64,000 nucleotides of DNA, taken from Cyanidium caldarium (taxonomy: Eukaryota > Rhodophyta > Bangiophyceae > Cyanidiales > Cyanidiaceae). This document shows, in pieces, positions 1 to 10,070 of this stretch. Position 1 is the stretch's first letter; the number at the start of each line of letters is the position of its first letter. The translations under genes and the position numbers were made by a program. The stretch spans positions 773,267 to 837,266 of the forward strand of contig JANCYW010000001.1 in assembly GCA_026184775.1 (NCBI GenBank). The letters run 5' to 3'. The notes under the pieces are model-generated. The model ran no database searches and was not told the DNA's origin. It worked only from the letters and a program-made list of their open reading frames with translations.

Positions 1-11
1 CTCGGCTGTCG

Positions 12-2753
12 ATGATGCTGGGCGAGCTGGAGCACGCCGAGAGCGAGGAAGAGGACGAGCTGCGTAGCGTCCGGCGCGAGCGCGATATGTTGCTGTCGCG
101 CATCCGCGATCTGGAGGAGGAGTTGGAGCAGCTGCGCAACCGGAACGATCGCGACGACGGCGCGGTGTTGCTGGACAATTCATCGCCGCCGCAAATTCGG
201 GACGCCGAGCGACCGGAGCTCGATGTGACCATCTTGGAGACCGGTGCGCCGCTGTTCAAAAGCGGACCGCGCGGCGCCGACGACCTGTGGGCGACGGTGG
301 CCGCCGCGGACACCGATGCGCCGACCGCGCTGCAGGAGGCGTTGGAGCGGACGCGCGCGGAATTGGCCGAGGCGCGTGCCGCCCAGGGTCGACTAGAAGA
401 AGATGCCTACGAGACGCAAGCGGCGCTGGAGTCGCGCCTGTTTGCTGCCGAGGAGGAGCTGCAGCGATTGCGAGCGACGACGACGACGACAACTGCGTCG
501 CCGAAAACGGAGGACCTCGACGGACTGCGCGGGCAGCTGCAGTCTGCGGTGGAGGAGGCAGCGATGTGGCGGGACCGCGTGTCACCATTGCAAGCGCAGG
601 TGGATGCGCAACGCGCCGAGCTGGATGCGGTGCACGCCGTGGCCACGGCCTCGCATGGTGCCTCTGCGGCGACGGTAGCGCCGGACGCCAACGCCTCGGT
701 GGAAGAGCGGGTGCGCCAACTGGTGAGCGAACGTCTGCTGCTGCTCAGCGCGCTCCGGGCGTGCGCCTCGGTGGCGCAGCGCCTTTCGGCGGGGATGCGC
801 CAGTCGGCGGCCGCCGCGGACACTGCTGGCGCTCGGGCGGCGTCGCGATTGGACGCGCTGAAGGAGCGCTGCGAGTACCTGCAGGAGGTGGTGTGGCAGC
901 GCGAGCAAGAGGCTGGCGGACACATTCGCGACCTGACAGAGCAGTGCCAGTTGCTGCAAGCGCGGGCGAAGGAGCGCCAGGCGGCGTTGGAGCAGGCGCA
1001 ACAGCAGTTGGACGAGTTGACACAGCAACTGATGCGCAAGGAGGAGGAGATCGAGGGCTTGCAAGAGACGGTGCTGTCGTTGGAGGAGTCGGTGGCCGGT
1101 GCGGAGGCGCTTCAGATGGCCGGCGATACCGAACGACAACGGGAGCGCGAGCGCGTGTGCCGAGAAGCGCAAGCCGCTCAGGCAGAGGTGGAGCGGTTGC
1201 GCGAACAGTTGAGCCGCGCCGAACAAGAGGGCGATGCACTGCGGGTGCGACTGTCGAGCATGGAGGCGGATGCTGAGAAATGGGAGCGAGTGCAGGAACG
1301 GCTGCGCGCGACGGAGCAGGAACGCGACGCGCTACGGGTGGAATTGGAAGACGCCGCGGGGAGCGGTGTTGAGTTGGAGCAGTTGCGCGAGCGACTGACG
1401 GCAGTGCAATCCGAGCGGGATGGCCTGCAGCAGCGTCTGGCAGAGTCCGTCGACGAGCACACCGAGCGGCAGCAGCGCTTGCAAGCGCAACTATCTGCCG
1501 TGGAGCGGGAGCGCCAGGAGTGGCAATCGCGCTGCTCGGAGATGGAACGCGAGCAGCAGCGCTTGCAAGAGACGTTGCAGCGCATGGGCGACGAACAGGA
1601 GACAGCGCAACGACGCAGCGGTGCCGATGTGGCGCAGTTGCGGGCGCAGGTGGAGATGCAGGCGGCGGAGTTGGACACCTGCCGTTCGCACATCGAACAG
1701 CTGGAGTCGCAATGGCAGACCGATGGCGAGGCGCTGACGGCGGCGCAAGCGCGCACCGAGGAGTTGGAGGCGCAGTGGCACCGGCGGATGGCAGACCAGG
1801 AGGTCGCTACGCGCGACGCGGTGGAGCGCGAATGGGAGGCGAAATGGCGACAAGTGATTGACGAACATCGCCGGCAACGCGAAGCGTACGACGCGCGCAT
1901 CGCGCTGTTGGAATCGTGCGCGCAAGACCGCGAGGAGACCATCCAGCGCATGAGCGAGGAGCACGAACGCCTGCTCAGCGAGCTCGAGCAGGAGGTGCAC
2001 GCGCTGCAGCAGACGCAACAACCGTCGGGGTGGTCGCCCCAGGACCCGGAGCGCATAGCCGAGTTGGAGGCGCAGCTCACCACGGAGCGCATGGCGTCGG
2101 GCGACCTGCGGCAACAGGTGATCGACGCGCGCGCTCAGCTGCAAGAGCTGCAGCAGATGCTGGATTGGTGTCGCGACGAGGTCGTTGGCGAGCGCGACGC
2201 GGAGACCAGCGCGCAGGTGGAGGCGCTCGATATGAGCCATCCGGCGCGACGCATTCTTTCGCTGCGTCAGGCGCTCTCCGAGGCCGAGACCGAACGCCAG
2301 GCGGTGTTGGGGCAGCTGGCCGACTGCCGCGAACGCCTGGCAGCGATGGAATCGCGTGCGGCCGAGCGGGAACAGACGCTGCCGTCGCTGCAGCGGCAAC
2401 GCGATGCGCTGCTGCAGCGCGAAGCCTCCGGCGCCAGTGCCGTGGAGATGCTCACCGATGAGAATGCGCGGTTGTCGCAGGAGGTGTCGGCGTTGCGAGA
2501 GCAGCTGCAACGGATGCAGCGCGAGCGCGGATCCCCGCCGCCGGGGCGCACGTCGGCGGGCGCTACTGAGCAAGCGCTGGCCGAGGAGCTGTCGCGTCTG
2601 CAGGAGGAACACAACGAGCTGCTGATCTGTCTGGCGGAGATGGAGAACGAGTGCAGCGAGTACAAACAGCGGTTGGTGGAGGTGCTGCACGCGGAGGGCC
2701 AGGCGGCGGCGACATCTGCCACGGCGGCGGGCAATGCACGACCGGTGGCCTGA
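12..2753 (+). CDS. Large coiled-coil protein, probably 5'-truncated by the window edge
   Basis: The product is at least 913 residues and almost entirely alpha-helical coiled coil: long runs rich in Glu, Gln, Arg, Ala and Leu with heptad spacing from about residue 100 to 890, broken by short Ser/Pro/Thr-rich stretches near residues 55-90 and 840-855. No enzymatic or membrane segment is visible. The frame stays open back to base 3, so the first ATG at 12 may be internal and the gene may begin outside the window. Proteins of this kind are golgins, centrosomal or spindle scaffolds, or myosin-tail-like tethers. Nothing here decides between them, and low-complexity coiled coils give misleading similarity hits. 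It is tail-to-tail with the Pol5 gene, 21 bp apart. Confidence 0.75.
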   Translation: MMLGELEHAESEEEDELRSVRRERDMLLSRIRDLEEELEQLRNRNDRDDGAVLLDNSSPPQIRDAERPELDVTILETGAPLFKSGPRGADDLWATVAAADTDAPTALQEALERTRAELAEARAAQGRLEEDAYETQAALESRLFAAEEELQRLRATTTTTTASPKTEDLDGLRGQLQSAVEEAAMWRDRVSPLQAQVDAQRAELDAVHAVATASHGASAATVAPDANASVEERVRQLVSERLLLLSALRACASVAQRLSAGMRQSAAAADTAGARAASRLDALKERCEYLQEVVWQREQEAGGHIRDLTEQCQLLQARAKERQAALEQAQQQLDELTQQLMRKEEEIEGLQETVLSLEESVAGAEALQMAGDTERQRERERVCREAQAAQAEVERLREQLSRAEQEGDALRVRLSSMEADAEKWERVQERLRATEQERDALRVELEDAAGSGVELEQLRERLTAVQSERDGLQQRLAESVDEHTERQQRLQAQLSAVERERQEWQSRCSEMEREQQRLQETLQRMGDEQETAQRRSGADVAQLRAQVEMQAAELDTCRSHIEQLESQWQTDGEALTAAQARTEELEAQWHRRMADQEVATRDAVEREWEAKWRQVIDEHRRQREAYDARIALLESCAQDREETIQRMSEEHERLLSELEQEVHALQQTQQPSGWSPQDPERIAELEAQLTTERMASGDLRQQVIDARAQLQELQQMLDWCRDEVVGERDAETSAQVEALDMSHPARRILSLRQALSEAETERQAVLGQLADCRERLAAMESRAAEREQTLPSLQRQRDALLQREASGASAVEMLTDENARLSQEVSALREQLQRMQRERGSPPPGRTSAGATEQALAEELSRLQEEHNELLICLAEMENECSEYKQRLVEVLHAEGQAAATSATAAGNARPVA

Positions 2754-2774
2754 GCGTCGCTGTGCGGGTCGGTT

Positions 2775-5700
2775 TTAGGAAGGCACGGCGCCAAATTCCC
2801 GCAACAATTGATGGGCGTGGGCGCGCACATTCGGTGCCGCGTCCGGGCGCTCCAACACCAGCAGCTGCAGCACCTGGCGCAATGCATCGAGAAAGGTGGG
2901 CGGATGCGCCGGAGTGCCCACCCGGCGCCACCACACATGCCACGGCCGAAACGCTTTGAGCGCCGCGCGCACCGACTGCGCCCGCGGTCCGAGGTATGTA
3001 AGGGCGCACCGCAGCGCCTCCACGGCCAGCACGGCTTCGGCGTCGCTCAGGTGAGATTCGCCGGCGGTATGCGCGGCAATGCGCGCGGCGCTCGCCAGAC
3101 ACTCCAAACGTGTTGCCGATGCGCCGACATCGCTGCGTCCCTCGGCGTCTTCCGTGGCCGCGCGCAATAACGAGTAAACCGTCGATCGGGCCAGAGCCGC
3201 CGGATACTGACACGCCAATCCCTCCAGAAACGTCAGCACGGTACGCGCGGAGGCGCCACGTTCAGGGCGCTTCACGGCCGCCTCCAGGCGGTGCCGCGGC
3301 GGTCGACGGCGGCGGTGCGCTTCCCTCCGGAGATACTTCTCCAGCGCCGGCGCCAGCACTTGCTCCCGCATCATCGATGCAAAGGTGTCCGCCTCCATGG
3401 CGGCACTGCACAGCCGCGCTGCCCAGGTCACCACGTGGGTGCACGCTCGAAAGGCCATCCCGGACGCGCCGTCGCGTATATCCTCCATCGCAGCGTCGAT
3501 GACGGCTGCCAAGGCGCGCGCCGCCTCCGCATCCGACACTCGGAAAGCGCCGACGGACAGTTTGCACATCCGACCCAATGCCGCCTGCATCAGCCGATCC
3601 AGTAGGCCGTGCGCTGCACCAAACCGCTCCTGCACGGCGGCCACGCAACGCATCAGGGCGTATGCCACGTCCACCAGCAGCGGCACCGAGGGCGGTGTCG
3701 CTGCGCTGCCGCGCGCCACCTGTTTCACAAACGTCTCCACCAAGTCCAGCACGCGATGGGCGTATTGCGCGTCATGCAGGTCGGCGTCGCGGCGCTGTTG
3801 CCGGGCGTTACGGCGCGGCCGGCCCAACCCGCCCATACGGAATGCCTCCGCCAACCGCGCATCGTACTCCTGCAGCGTGCGCTCGTCCTCCTCGTCGGGA
3901 TTGAGGTCCAGCTCCACCTCCAGATCCGGCACGAGAGAGTGGGGGCTGTTGTCGATGTCTGCCGTATCGGCCGGCGCCTCTTCATCGTCGTCGTCCGAGT
4001 GGCCAGCGTCGCTCTCTGTATCCGCATCGCGTTCTGTCTCGTCCTCCTCAGATGACTCGGAATCGTCGTCGGCGTCGCTGTCGTCTTCATTTTCGCTCGA
4101 GGACGCCTCGGCCGACGACCCTCGCTCCCCCTCTTCTTCGTCGGGCAGGGCGCCGGGCAACTGACTCAGCACGACGCTCATCGCTCGGGCGTCGACACCG
4201 CCGCCTGCACACCAGCACTCAAAGGCGCTGTGGACCGAGCGACGCACAGCCGCCGAGGGTATCTCCAGCAGTTGCACCATGGCCACGGCCACGTCCTCGG
4301 GAGACGAGGCGTTGTCTGGGGTGTCGCCCACCGGTCCCAGCCATTTTGCCGCCAGTTTGTGCAGCGTCGACCGATCGACGCCCAGTTCAGCCGATAAGAG
4401 TTGCTTCTGACGCGCCCAACAGAGCAGAAGTAGGTCGGCGAGCAAAATGCCAGCGGTAATATGGAGCGAGTTGGCCGATGCCTCCAGTGCGGCAACCGTG
4501 TCGAGGCACGCGATGCGTTGCTCGCGGCCGTCCGACGCGGTCGGCACCAAGTGTTTCACCACGTAATCGCGCACCAGCACCCGATACGCGCCCCCTCCAG
4601 ACACCAACAGCGCCGTGAGCAGCCGCATCGCATCCCACACCGCCGCCTCATTCTCAATGCAGCCATGCAACTGCTCCAACAGAGCGCCCAGCGTGTCGGC
4701 CCATTCCGTCGACAGTGCCACCGGACGACCCTCCAGCGCAGTACATGCCATCCGCACTGCCAGACCGGTGTGTTGCTGCTCCATGACGCGGCGAACCGGC
4801 GTAAGCAAGGTGTCTGTGTCGAGCGCCGCCACGCAACGCTCCAGCAGATCGCCGCGGGCCTGTGCCACCGCCTCCAACGATGGCTCGCTCGCAGTCACAA
4901 TGGTCTGCGCCCAGCGCTTCCGCGTGTTCGCGTTCGCGGCGCTCAGGCACCGCAGCAGCGCTTGCCGCGCCGCCTCCGCAGCGGTCGCCGTGGGCGGCGG
5001 CGAGCCAAACCCGGGCGCGTGTCGTCCGTGTAGCAGCAGCGTGTGCACCACCTGCGTCGCCCACACGGGGCCCAAGTCAATGTGCGGAGGTTGGGCCTGG
5101 GTCGTCAGCACTTCCAGCGCCCGGCTCAGCAACAGCGCCCCGGCGCGGCGCTTCTCCGGCACCGCACTCTGTAACAGATGCGGCGCCACCACCAGCTCCA
5201 CGACGTGGCCCAGGCCATGAGGGTCGTTCTCATCGCCGCTCGCTACGCTCATCTCCACAAGCACATTCAGTGCATCGGGCACGTCGGTGCACGCTGTGGC
5301 CGTCAGCGACGCTATCGCCGGTGCCACCACCTCTTTCAGTAGTTGCGGCGCGGCCGCCGGGGCGGTCGCACCCCACAGTGCACATTCGCTCCCTCCATCG
5401 CGTACGCCAAACGCTTGCCGGCAATGCAGCGCCACCGCCAGCGCATCGACGTCGTATGCCGACGAGTGTCCACCGGGGTGTCGCCTCTGTCGACGTTGCA
5501 AGTACCCGCGCACCAGCGCCCGGGCGGATGTGCCATCGGCAAATGCTTGCGGCGACGGCACGGCTTTGTCGATGGAGGCGCAAGCGAGACGCCCACACGC
5601 CTCCGTTGACGTCCACTGCGGCAACTCGGCGAGCGCGCTCAGTTCGTCCAGAATCGGCCGCAGCCACGGAGCGCCGGTCTCACCGTCGATGAACGCCGTT

Positions 5701-6248
5701 GCTGCCCGCACTCTGGCATCCAGGATGTCCAGACGTGCCGAGGCCACCTCTCGCGCATCGGCATCTGCACGCGACCAGCTGGGCGGCACGGCACCGCCCG
5801 CCTGCCAGGTGCACGGCGGGTAGTGCCGGTCGGCTTCGGCCAACACCCGTTGCGCCAGCGTGAGGCCGGGGGTGTCACGGTCCTCGATAGAGGCACCGGC
5901 TCGCAGCGCTTCGTTCAGCGCCAATGCAAAGCCGCGACGGACGGTACTCTCCGAAGATGCCAGTCCGCGCATCAGTCGCTTGATGAGGTAAGCGCGAATA
6001 TCCTCCGGCGGCAGCGTTCCGCGGCTCGCCGTCGTTGGCTCGGCTATGGCTTGCGCCACTGTCTTGGCGGATCGAGTCTGTTTCTGCACGCTGTCATCGT
6101 TCAGATTTCGCAGAGCGTCTAACACTCGCGTGGTCACCGCCAGCGCCGCTCGTTCCTTGGTCACCAGCCGCTTGGCCGGCGACGACGTTGCGGTGTCCCG
6201 TCCGTCGTCCGACCTGCGCTTCGAACGGTTCTTTCTTGATTGCGTCAT
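2775..6248 (-). CDS. Pol5 / MYBBP1A-family nucleolar protein
   Basis: A 1157-residue protein of helical (HEAT/ARM-like) repeats. Residues about 80-115 carry the family's N-terminal signature: a 'YLIKRLMRGLASSESTVRRG' type stretch followed by 'FALALNEAL'. A basic, nuclear-localisation-like N-terminus (SRKNRSKRR) and a long acidic block rich in Glu, Asp and Ser around residues 695-790 match the architecture of yeast Pol5p and animal MYBBP1A. These are nucleolar proteins needed for rRNA synthesis and large-subunit assembly; despite the name they are not thought to act as DNA polymerases. The ATG at 6248 is preferred over a TTG one codon upstream. It is divergent from the S1P lyase gene, with about 157 bp between starts. 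Confidence 0.8.
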   Translation of the reverse strand: MTQSRKNRSKRRSDDGRDTATSSPAKRLVTKERAALAVTTRVLDALRNLNDDSVQKQTRSAKTVAQAIAEPTTASRGTLPPEDIRAYLIKRLMRGLASSESTVRRGFALALNEALRAGASIEDRDTPGLTLAQRVLAEADRHYPPCTWQAGGAVPPSWSRADADAREVASARLDILDARVRAATAFIDGETGAPWLRPILDELSALAELPQWTSTEACGRLACASIDKAVPSPQAFADGTSARALVRGYLQRRQRRHPGGHSSAYDVDALAVALHCRQAFGVRDGGSECALWGATAPAAAPQLLKEVVAPAIASLTATACTDVPDALNVLVEMSVASGDENDPHGLGHVVELVVAPHLLQSAVPEKRRAGALLLSRALEVLTTQAQPPHIDLGPVWATQVVHTLLLHGRHAPGFGSPPPTATAAEAARQALLRCLSAANANTRKRWAQTIVTASEPSLEAVAQARGDLLERCVAALDTDTLLTPVRRVMEQQHTGLAVRMACTALEGRPVALSTEWADTLGALLEQLHGCIENEAAVWDAMRLLTALLVSGGGAYRVLVRDYVVKHLVPTASDGREQRIACLDTVAALEASANSLHITAGILLADLLLLCWARQKQLLSAELGVDRSTLHKLAAKWLGPVGDTPDNASSPEDVAVAMVQLLEIPSAAVRRSVHSAFECWCAGGGVDARAMSVVLSQLPGALPDEEEGERGSSAEASSSENEDDSDADDDSESSEEDETERDADTESDAGHSDDDDEEAPADTADIDNSPHSLVPDLEVELDLNPDEEDERTLQEYDARLAEAFRMGGLGRPRRNARQQRRDADLHDAQYAHRVLDLVETFVKQVARGSAATPPSVPLLVDVAYALMRCVAAVQERFGAAHGLLDRLMQAALGRMCKLSVGAFRVSDAEAARALAAVIDAAMEDIRDGASGMAFRACTHVVTWAARLCSAAMEADTFASMMREQVLAPALEKYLRREAHRRRRPPRHRLEAAVKRPERGASARTVLTFLEGLACQYPAALARSTVYSLLRAATEDAEGRSDVGASATRLECLASAARIAAHTAGESHLSDAEAVLAVEALRCALTYLGPRAQSVRAALKAFRPWHVWWRRVGTPAHPPTFLDALRQVLQLLVLERPDAAPNVRAHAHQLLREFGAVPS

Positions 6249-6405
6249 CAATGCGAGCCGTGACGATGGGAAACTGCCTTCGACACCAGGATAGACTCAC
6301 TGGGCACTTTCGGACTTTTCTCGTGTTCCCCACCGGAGCAGGACGTCGTCCACTTTGTGCTAGCGACGGCGGACGCCGAGCGCGTATCGCCGCAAGGCGA
6401 CGGCG

Positions 6406-8334
6406 ATGTCGGGTGCGGAACGTGCGCGTTTCCGGAGGACGACGCTGAACAGAGAGCGCTTGTTGGAGATGGAGGCAGCGCAGAGTTTACCGGAAAAGAC
6501 GGACGCGTTGTCGAGGGAAAGCGACGGCGCTCACGGCTTGTCTGACGCGGACGGCGATCTGGCTCCTAGTGGAGGTGACCAGGGAGCGCCTGCGGAAACC
6601 GGCAATCATAGTCGGGAGGAGAGCGGTACGGCAGCCGCCGCTTCCGAGGCGGACAGCGAGCGCCGTGTGAAATCCAACCTCACGTCGCAAGCGCGTGATG
6701 GCGCAAGTACTCCCGCTCCTGGGTCTGGTTGGCGAGCGCGTTTGGAGCGTTCGGCGCAGCGCGCTCTGCAGGCGGCCTTGGCGCACGTGCCGGAGCGCGC
6801 CGCCTCGTTGGCGTATCGCTTGGTGAAACGGCTGTTCCCGTCGGTGGCGGTGCGCATCCGCGCCGAACTGGCACAGCGACTGGAGGCGCTAGAGCCCCAA
6901 GTACACCCGTATCGAGACGCCGTGGAGACGTTTGCCCGACTGCCGCCCGGGGGCATCGAGGCGTCGCAGATTGTGCAGTGGATGCAGCGGCTGCAGCAGC
7001 GCGAGTCGGCCAAATGGGAGGAGGGCTACGTGAGCGGTGCGGTGTATTCCGGCGAGCGCGAGCACACACAGCTCATGTCGGAGGTGTATGCGCTGTTCAG
7101 TCAGACCAACCCGTTACACGCCGATGTGTGGCCGTCGTGCACCAAGTTCGAGGCCGAGGTGGTCAGCATGACCGCCCGCATGCTCGGTGATGTGCCGGGC
7201 GTGTGTGGCACGGTCACTTCGGGCGGCACCGAGAGCATTCTGCTGGCGTGCAAGACATATCGCGATTGGGCGCAGGCGGAGCGCGGCATCCGCCACCCCG
7301 AGATGGTCATACCGAGCACGGCACATGCGGCGTTCCACAAGGCAAGCGACTATTTTGGCATTCGTCTGCGTCTGGCCGAGGTAGATCCGCTCACCTGGCA
7401 GGTGAAGATGTCCTCGGTGCGACGACTGGTGAATCGCCGCACGGTGCTGCTGGTGGGCTCGGCGCCGCAGTATCCGCACGGCGTCATCGATCCGATCGAG
7501 GCGTTGAGCGCGCTGGCGCAGCAGCGCGGCATCGGACTGCATGTGGACGCGTGCCTCGGCGGCTTCGTGTTGCCGTGGATTGAGCGTTTGCAGCAGCAGC
7601 AGCGCCATCGGCAGCGAACATCTCCCGAGGACGCTTTTCTGGCGCACATTCGCACGCCGCAGTTCGACTTTCGGCTTCCCGGAGTGACGTCCATGTCGGT
7701 GGACACGCACAAATACGGATACGCGCCCAAGGGCACCAGCGTGGTGTTGTACCGCCACGGCGACTTGCGTCGTTACCAGTTTTATGTCATCACCGACTGG
7801 AGCGGAGGATTGTACTCCTCGCCGACGCTGGCCGGCAGTCGGTCGGGCGCGCTGATTGCGGCCTGCTGGGCATCGATGGTGCGCTGTGGCGAGGACGGGT
7901 ATGCCGAGCGCACTGCGGCGATTTTGCGCACCGCCCATCGCATCAAGACCGGTATGGCGGAGCGCGTGCCCGAGTTGTGCATCCTGGGCAACCCGCTGTG
8001 GGTGATCGCCTTCACCGCCGCCGATCCCACCGCCCTCAACATTTACGAGGTGATGGACGCCATGGCCGCGCGAGGTTGGTCGCTGAACGGCTTGCATCGT
8101 CCACCGTGCGTTCACCTGTGTGTGACGCTGCGCCACTGCGAACCAGGTGTGGCCGAGCGCTTCCTGCGCGACTTGCGCGCTGCCGTGGACATTGGGTTGC
8201 GGCTCCGTCGCCGCGGCGATACCGCCGAGCACGGCATGGCACCCATCTACGGACTGGGCGGCACCATTCCGGCGCGCGGCCTCGTGAGAGACTTGCTGCT
8301 CGCCTACATGGACTTGCTTTATCAGGTTTCTTAA
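6406..8334 (+). CDS. DPL1: Sphingosine-1-phosphate lyase
   Basis: A PLP-dependent group II decarboxylase-type enzyme of 642 residues that cleaves phosphorylated long-chain bases into a fatty aldehyde and phosphoethanolamine, the exit step of sphingolipid breakdown. Visible motifs are the 'GTVTSGGTESILLA' cofactor-phosphate loop, the 'HVDACLGGF' segment holding the Asp that pairs with the pyridine nitrogen, and the Schiff-base lysine in 'SVDTHKYGYAPKG' (Lys436). The N-terminal 100 residues are polar and low in complexity. After them an amphipathic or weakly hydrophobic helix near residues 125-150 may stand for the ER anchor of the family. Length is somewhat above the roughly 570 residues usual for the family because of the N-terminal extension. 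Confidence 0.93.
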   Translation: MSGAERARFRRTTLNRERLLEMEAAQSLPEKTDALSRESDGAHGLSDADGDLAPSGGDQGAPAETGNHSREESGTAAAASEADSERRVKSNLTSQARDGASTPAPGSGWRARLERSAQRALQAALAHVPERAASLAYRLVKRLFPSVAVRIRAELAQRLEALEPQVHPYRDAVETFARLPPGGIEASQIVQWMQRLQQRESAKWEEGYVSGAVYSGEREHTQLMSEVYALFSQTNPLHADVWPSCTKFEAEVVSMTARMLGDVPGVCGTVTSGGTESILLACKTYRDWAQAERGIRHPEMVIPSTAHAAFHKASDYFGIRLRLAEVDPLTWQVKMSSVRRLVNRRTVLLVGSAPQYPHGVIDPIEALSALAQQRGIGLHVDACLGGFVLPWIERLQQQQRHRQRTSPEDAFLAHIRTPQFDFRLPGVTSMSVDTHKYGYAPKGTSVVLYRHGDLRRYQFYVITDWSGGLYSSPTLAGSRSGALIAACWASMVRCGEDGYAERTAAILRTAHRIKTGMAERVPELCILGNPLWVIAFTAADPTALNIYEVMDAMAARGWSLNGLHRPPCVHLCVTLRHCEPGVAERFLRDLRAAVDIGLRLRRRGDTAEHGMAPIYGLGGTIPARGLVRDLLLAYMDLLYQVS

Positions 8335-8454
8335 AAGAAGGATACAGGGCGAAAGAGTGGTGGCGAAGACACAACCCGGACAAGGCCGTGGCGAGCGCCG
8401 GCCAATGGAACCAGGTGTCAGGCCTTCGCCCCGGGTCTGATTCCAAGGTGATTT

Positions 8455-9018
8455 TCAGGCCACCGACTGGACCGCTCGAGGCGATCCTAGGGTACTGCGA
8501 CCAAAGGCGGTCGCCCTGTTGCTGCTGCGGGGAAAACGTCGCGCTCTCACCTGCGCGTCGTGTTCCTCTGCGGTGCCGACACGCTCCCAAGCGTCCAGCC
8601 ACTGCGCCAGGGCGCCCACCGATGCCGGCCACGGTTTGGAAGCGTACCGCCGCACGGTGTCGCCGGCCGCCTGCTGCACCCGCTGTCGTGTGTCCTCGGC
8701 GGCGCGATCAATATCCGTCTCGTATCGCGTCAGGTATTGTTGCACGTACGCCTGATACAGCACGGTGGCGCCGCGGGTGTGGGGCAGCACCAACCACAAC
8801 AGGAACGCCACCTTGGCCTCGTGGTAGAACGGGAAGCCCGACGCCACCCAGTCGCCCACCGCCTCGGCCACACTGAACCCCGCGTGTACCACCCAGTACA
8901 TGAGCCACTGCTTGATCTCCGCCGTCTCACTTCGCTTCAGCGCCTTGTACGTGGCGTAAGCGGGGTACAAGTAACCGAACAGCGTGCACAGCGCCGTGGA
9001 GAGGAACGCGCCCAACAT
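8455..9018 (-). CDS. TB2/DP1/HVA22 (REEP/Yop1) family ER-shaping protein
   Basis: The 187-residue product begins with hydrophobic hairpin segments and the family signature 'LYPAYATYKALK', then 'KQWLMYWVVHAGFSVAE', 'FPFYHEAKVAFLLWLVLP' and 'GATVLYQAYV'. These are hallmarks of HVA22/REEP5/Yop1 proteins, which insert hairpins into the ER membrane and curve it into tubules. The C-terminal third is an amphipathic, basic tail. The frame is open a further 77 codons upstream to 9249, but that extension is Gly/Ala/Arg-rich, lacks an ATG before this one and does not look like the family, so Met at 9018 is chosen. A second, more divergent member of the same family lies at 49815-51770. Convergent with S1P lyase and divergent from the glutaredoxin. 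Confidence 0.88.
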   Translation of the reverse strand: MLGAFLSTALCTLFGYLYPAYATYKALKRSETAEIKQWLMYWVVHAGFSVAEAVGDWVASGFPFYHEAKVAFLLWLVLPHTRGATVLYQAYVQQYLTRYETDIDRAAEDTRQRVQQAAGDTVRRYASKPWPASVGALAQWLDAWERVGTAEEHDAQVRARRFPRSSNRATAFGRSTLGSPRAVQSVA

Positions 9019-9347
9019 GAGTGTGCGAGTAGAGGCGGGACTGCGTGCTGACCCCTCCGGGGAGAAGGGTGCGAAGGTAAGAGGATGTTGTCTCGCGCAG
9101 TGATTCGGGTGGTCCCGTCCGGCCACCGCTCCGCTAAACTCCTGGCTTGTGGAGGTCGGCAAGGCGTGTGCCCACACCACGAGGCCGCCGCTGCCGTAAA
9201 AAGTGGCGCGCGCGCGCGCGCCCCCAAACGGCTCTCCCGCACACGGCATCGCGCGTCAGCAGCCGGCCATTCGCTACGCACCGCGCGCCTCGCTGTGGAC
9301 CCCTCTGGACGCCGCAACGTGCGCTCGACGTCGGGTGGCAAGTCGCC
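9019..9347. promoter_or_regulatory. Divergent intergenic region between HVA22-like and glutaredoxin genes
   Basis: About 330 bp separate the two head-to-head ATGs, so both promoters must lie here or overlap coding sequence. It contains a short (CG)n run near 9208-9220. No clear TATA box or other recognisable element was found. Open frames through it start at non-ATG codons and look like extensions of composition rather than coding sequence. Confidence 0.4.
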
Positions 9348-9911
9348 ATGTCCACGGCGTTTCACTTCCCTTCGGGCGTGCCGGCCGCCCTACTGTATAA
9401 CCGAGGATGTCAGGCGGTGGCTCGTTATAGTGCTTTGGGTGGCGAGGCGCCGCGGTTCGCCTCGGCGTGGAGTGGATTCCAGAGCGGCCCTCGGGAGGCG
9501 CTGAGTCGAGTGGCCGCTCCCCATTCGCTGTCACCTATGGGCGGCTTGCTGAGCAAGCCGGGGGCGCGATCGCTGCAGTCGTCGGCGACGCCGTCGGCGT
9601 TGGAGAGGGAGGTGCGGGATACGATCGCCTCCAACCCGGTGGTGGTCTATTCGAAGAGCTGGTGCGGATTCAGTCACCAGGTGAAGGCGCTGTTCCGGGA
9701 ACTGAAAGTGCCGGCCAAAGTGATCGAGCTGGACGAATTGGGCGCCGACGGCGATGCCATGCAGACGGCGCTGCACCAGATGACCGGGCAGCGGACGGTG
9801 CCCAATGTGTTTATCGGCGGCCGGCACGTCGGCGGCTGCATGGAGACGCTGGAGGAGTACGACAGCGGCACGTTGCAAAAGCGCCTGCAGGTGGCGCTGG
9901 AAGGGAAGTGA
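9348..9911 (+). CDS. Glutaredoxin with CGFS active site in a class I-like context, probably organelle-targeted
   Basis: The last ~105 of 187 residues form a thioredoxin-fold glutaredoxin: 'VVVYSKSWCGFSHQVKALF' with the active-site Cys106, the cis-Pro in 'TVPNVFIGG', and the glutathione-binding 'GGRHVGGCMETLEE'. Glutaredoxins reduce disulfides or mixed glutathione disulfides using GSH; CGFS types often carry [2Fe-2S] clusters instead. Here the CGFS motif sits in a short class I-type framework (SKSWC preceding, no long class II loop), so redox versus Fe-S function is open. The first ~60 residues are hydroxylated and basic with few acidic residues, typical of a plastid or mitochondrial presequence. 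A shorter product could start at the ATG at 9537. Confidence 0.85.
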   Translation: MSTAFHFPSGVPAALLYNRGCQAVARYSALGGEAPRFASAWSGFQSGPREALSRVAAPHSLSPMGGLLSKPGARSLQSSATPSALEREVRDTIASNPVVVYSKSWCGFSHQVKALFRELKVPAKVIELDELGADGDAMQTALHQMTGQRTVPNVFIGGRHVGGCMETLEEYDSGTLQKRLQVALEGK

Positions 9912-10070
9912 AGCGAGGCGCAGTGCATTGGGTGTGATGCGCTCGCCGTTGCGTGTTGTCAGGAATGGGACAACGCGAATGCACGCCCAGTATACGCACC
10001 GCGGAATGATCTTCGACGTGGCGGACTGCGTCCACTCGGTCCGTGGCCGCCGCATGCATCTTCGGTTCTC

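Noticed and set aside
9147-9347. N-terminal extension of the glutaredoxin frame to 9147
   Set aside because: It begins with TTG and not ATG, and overlaps the divergent promoter.
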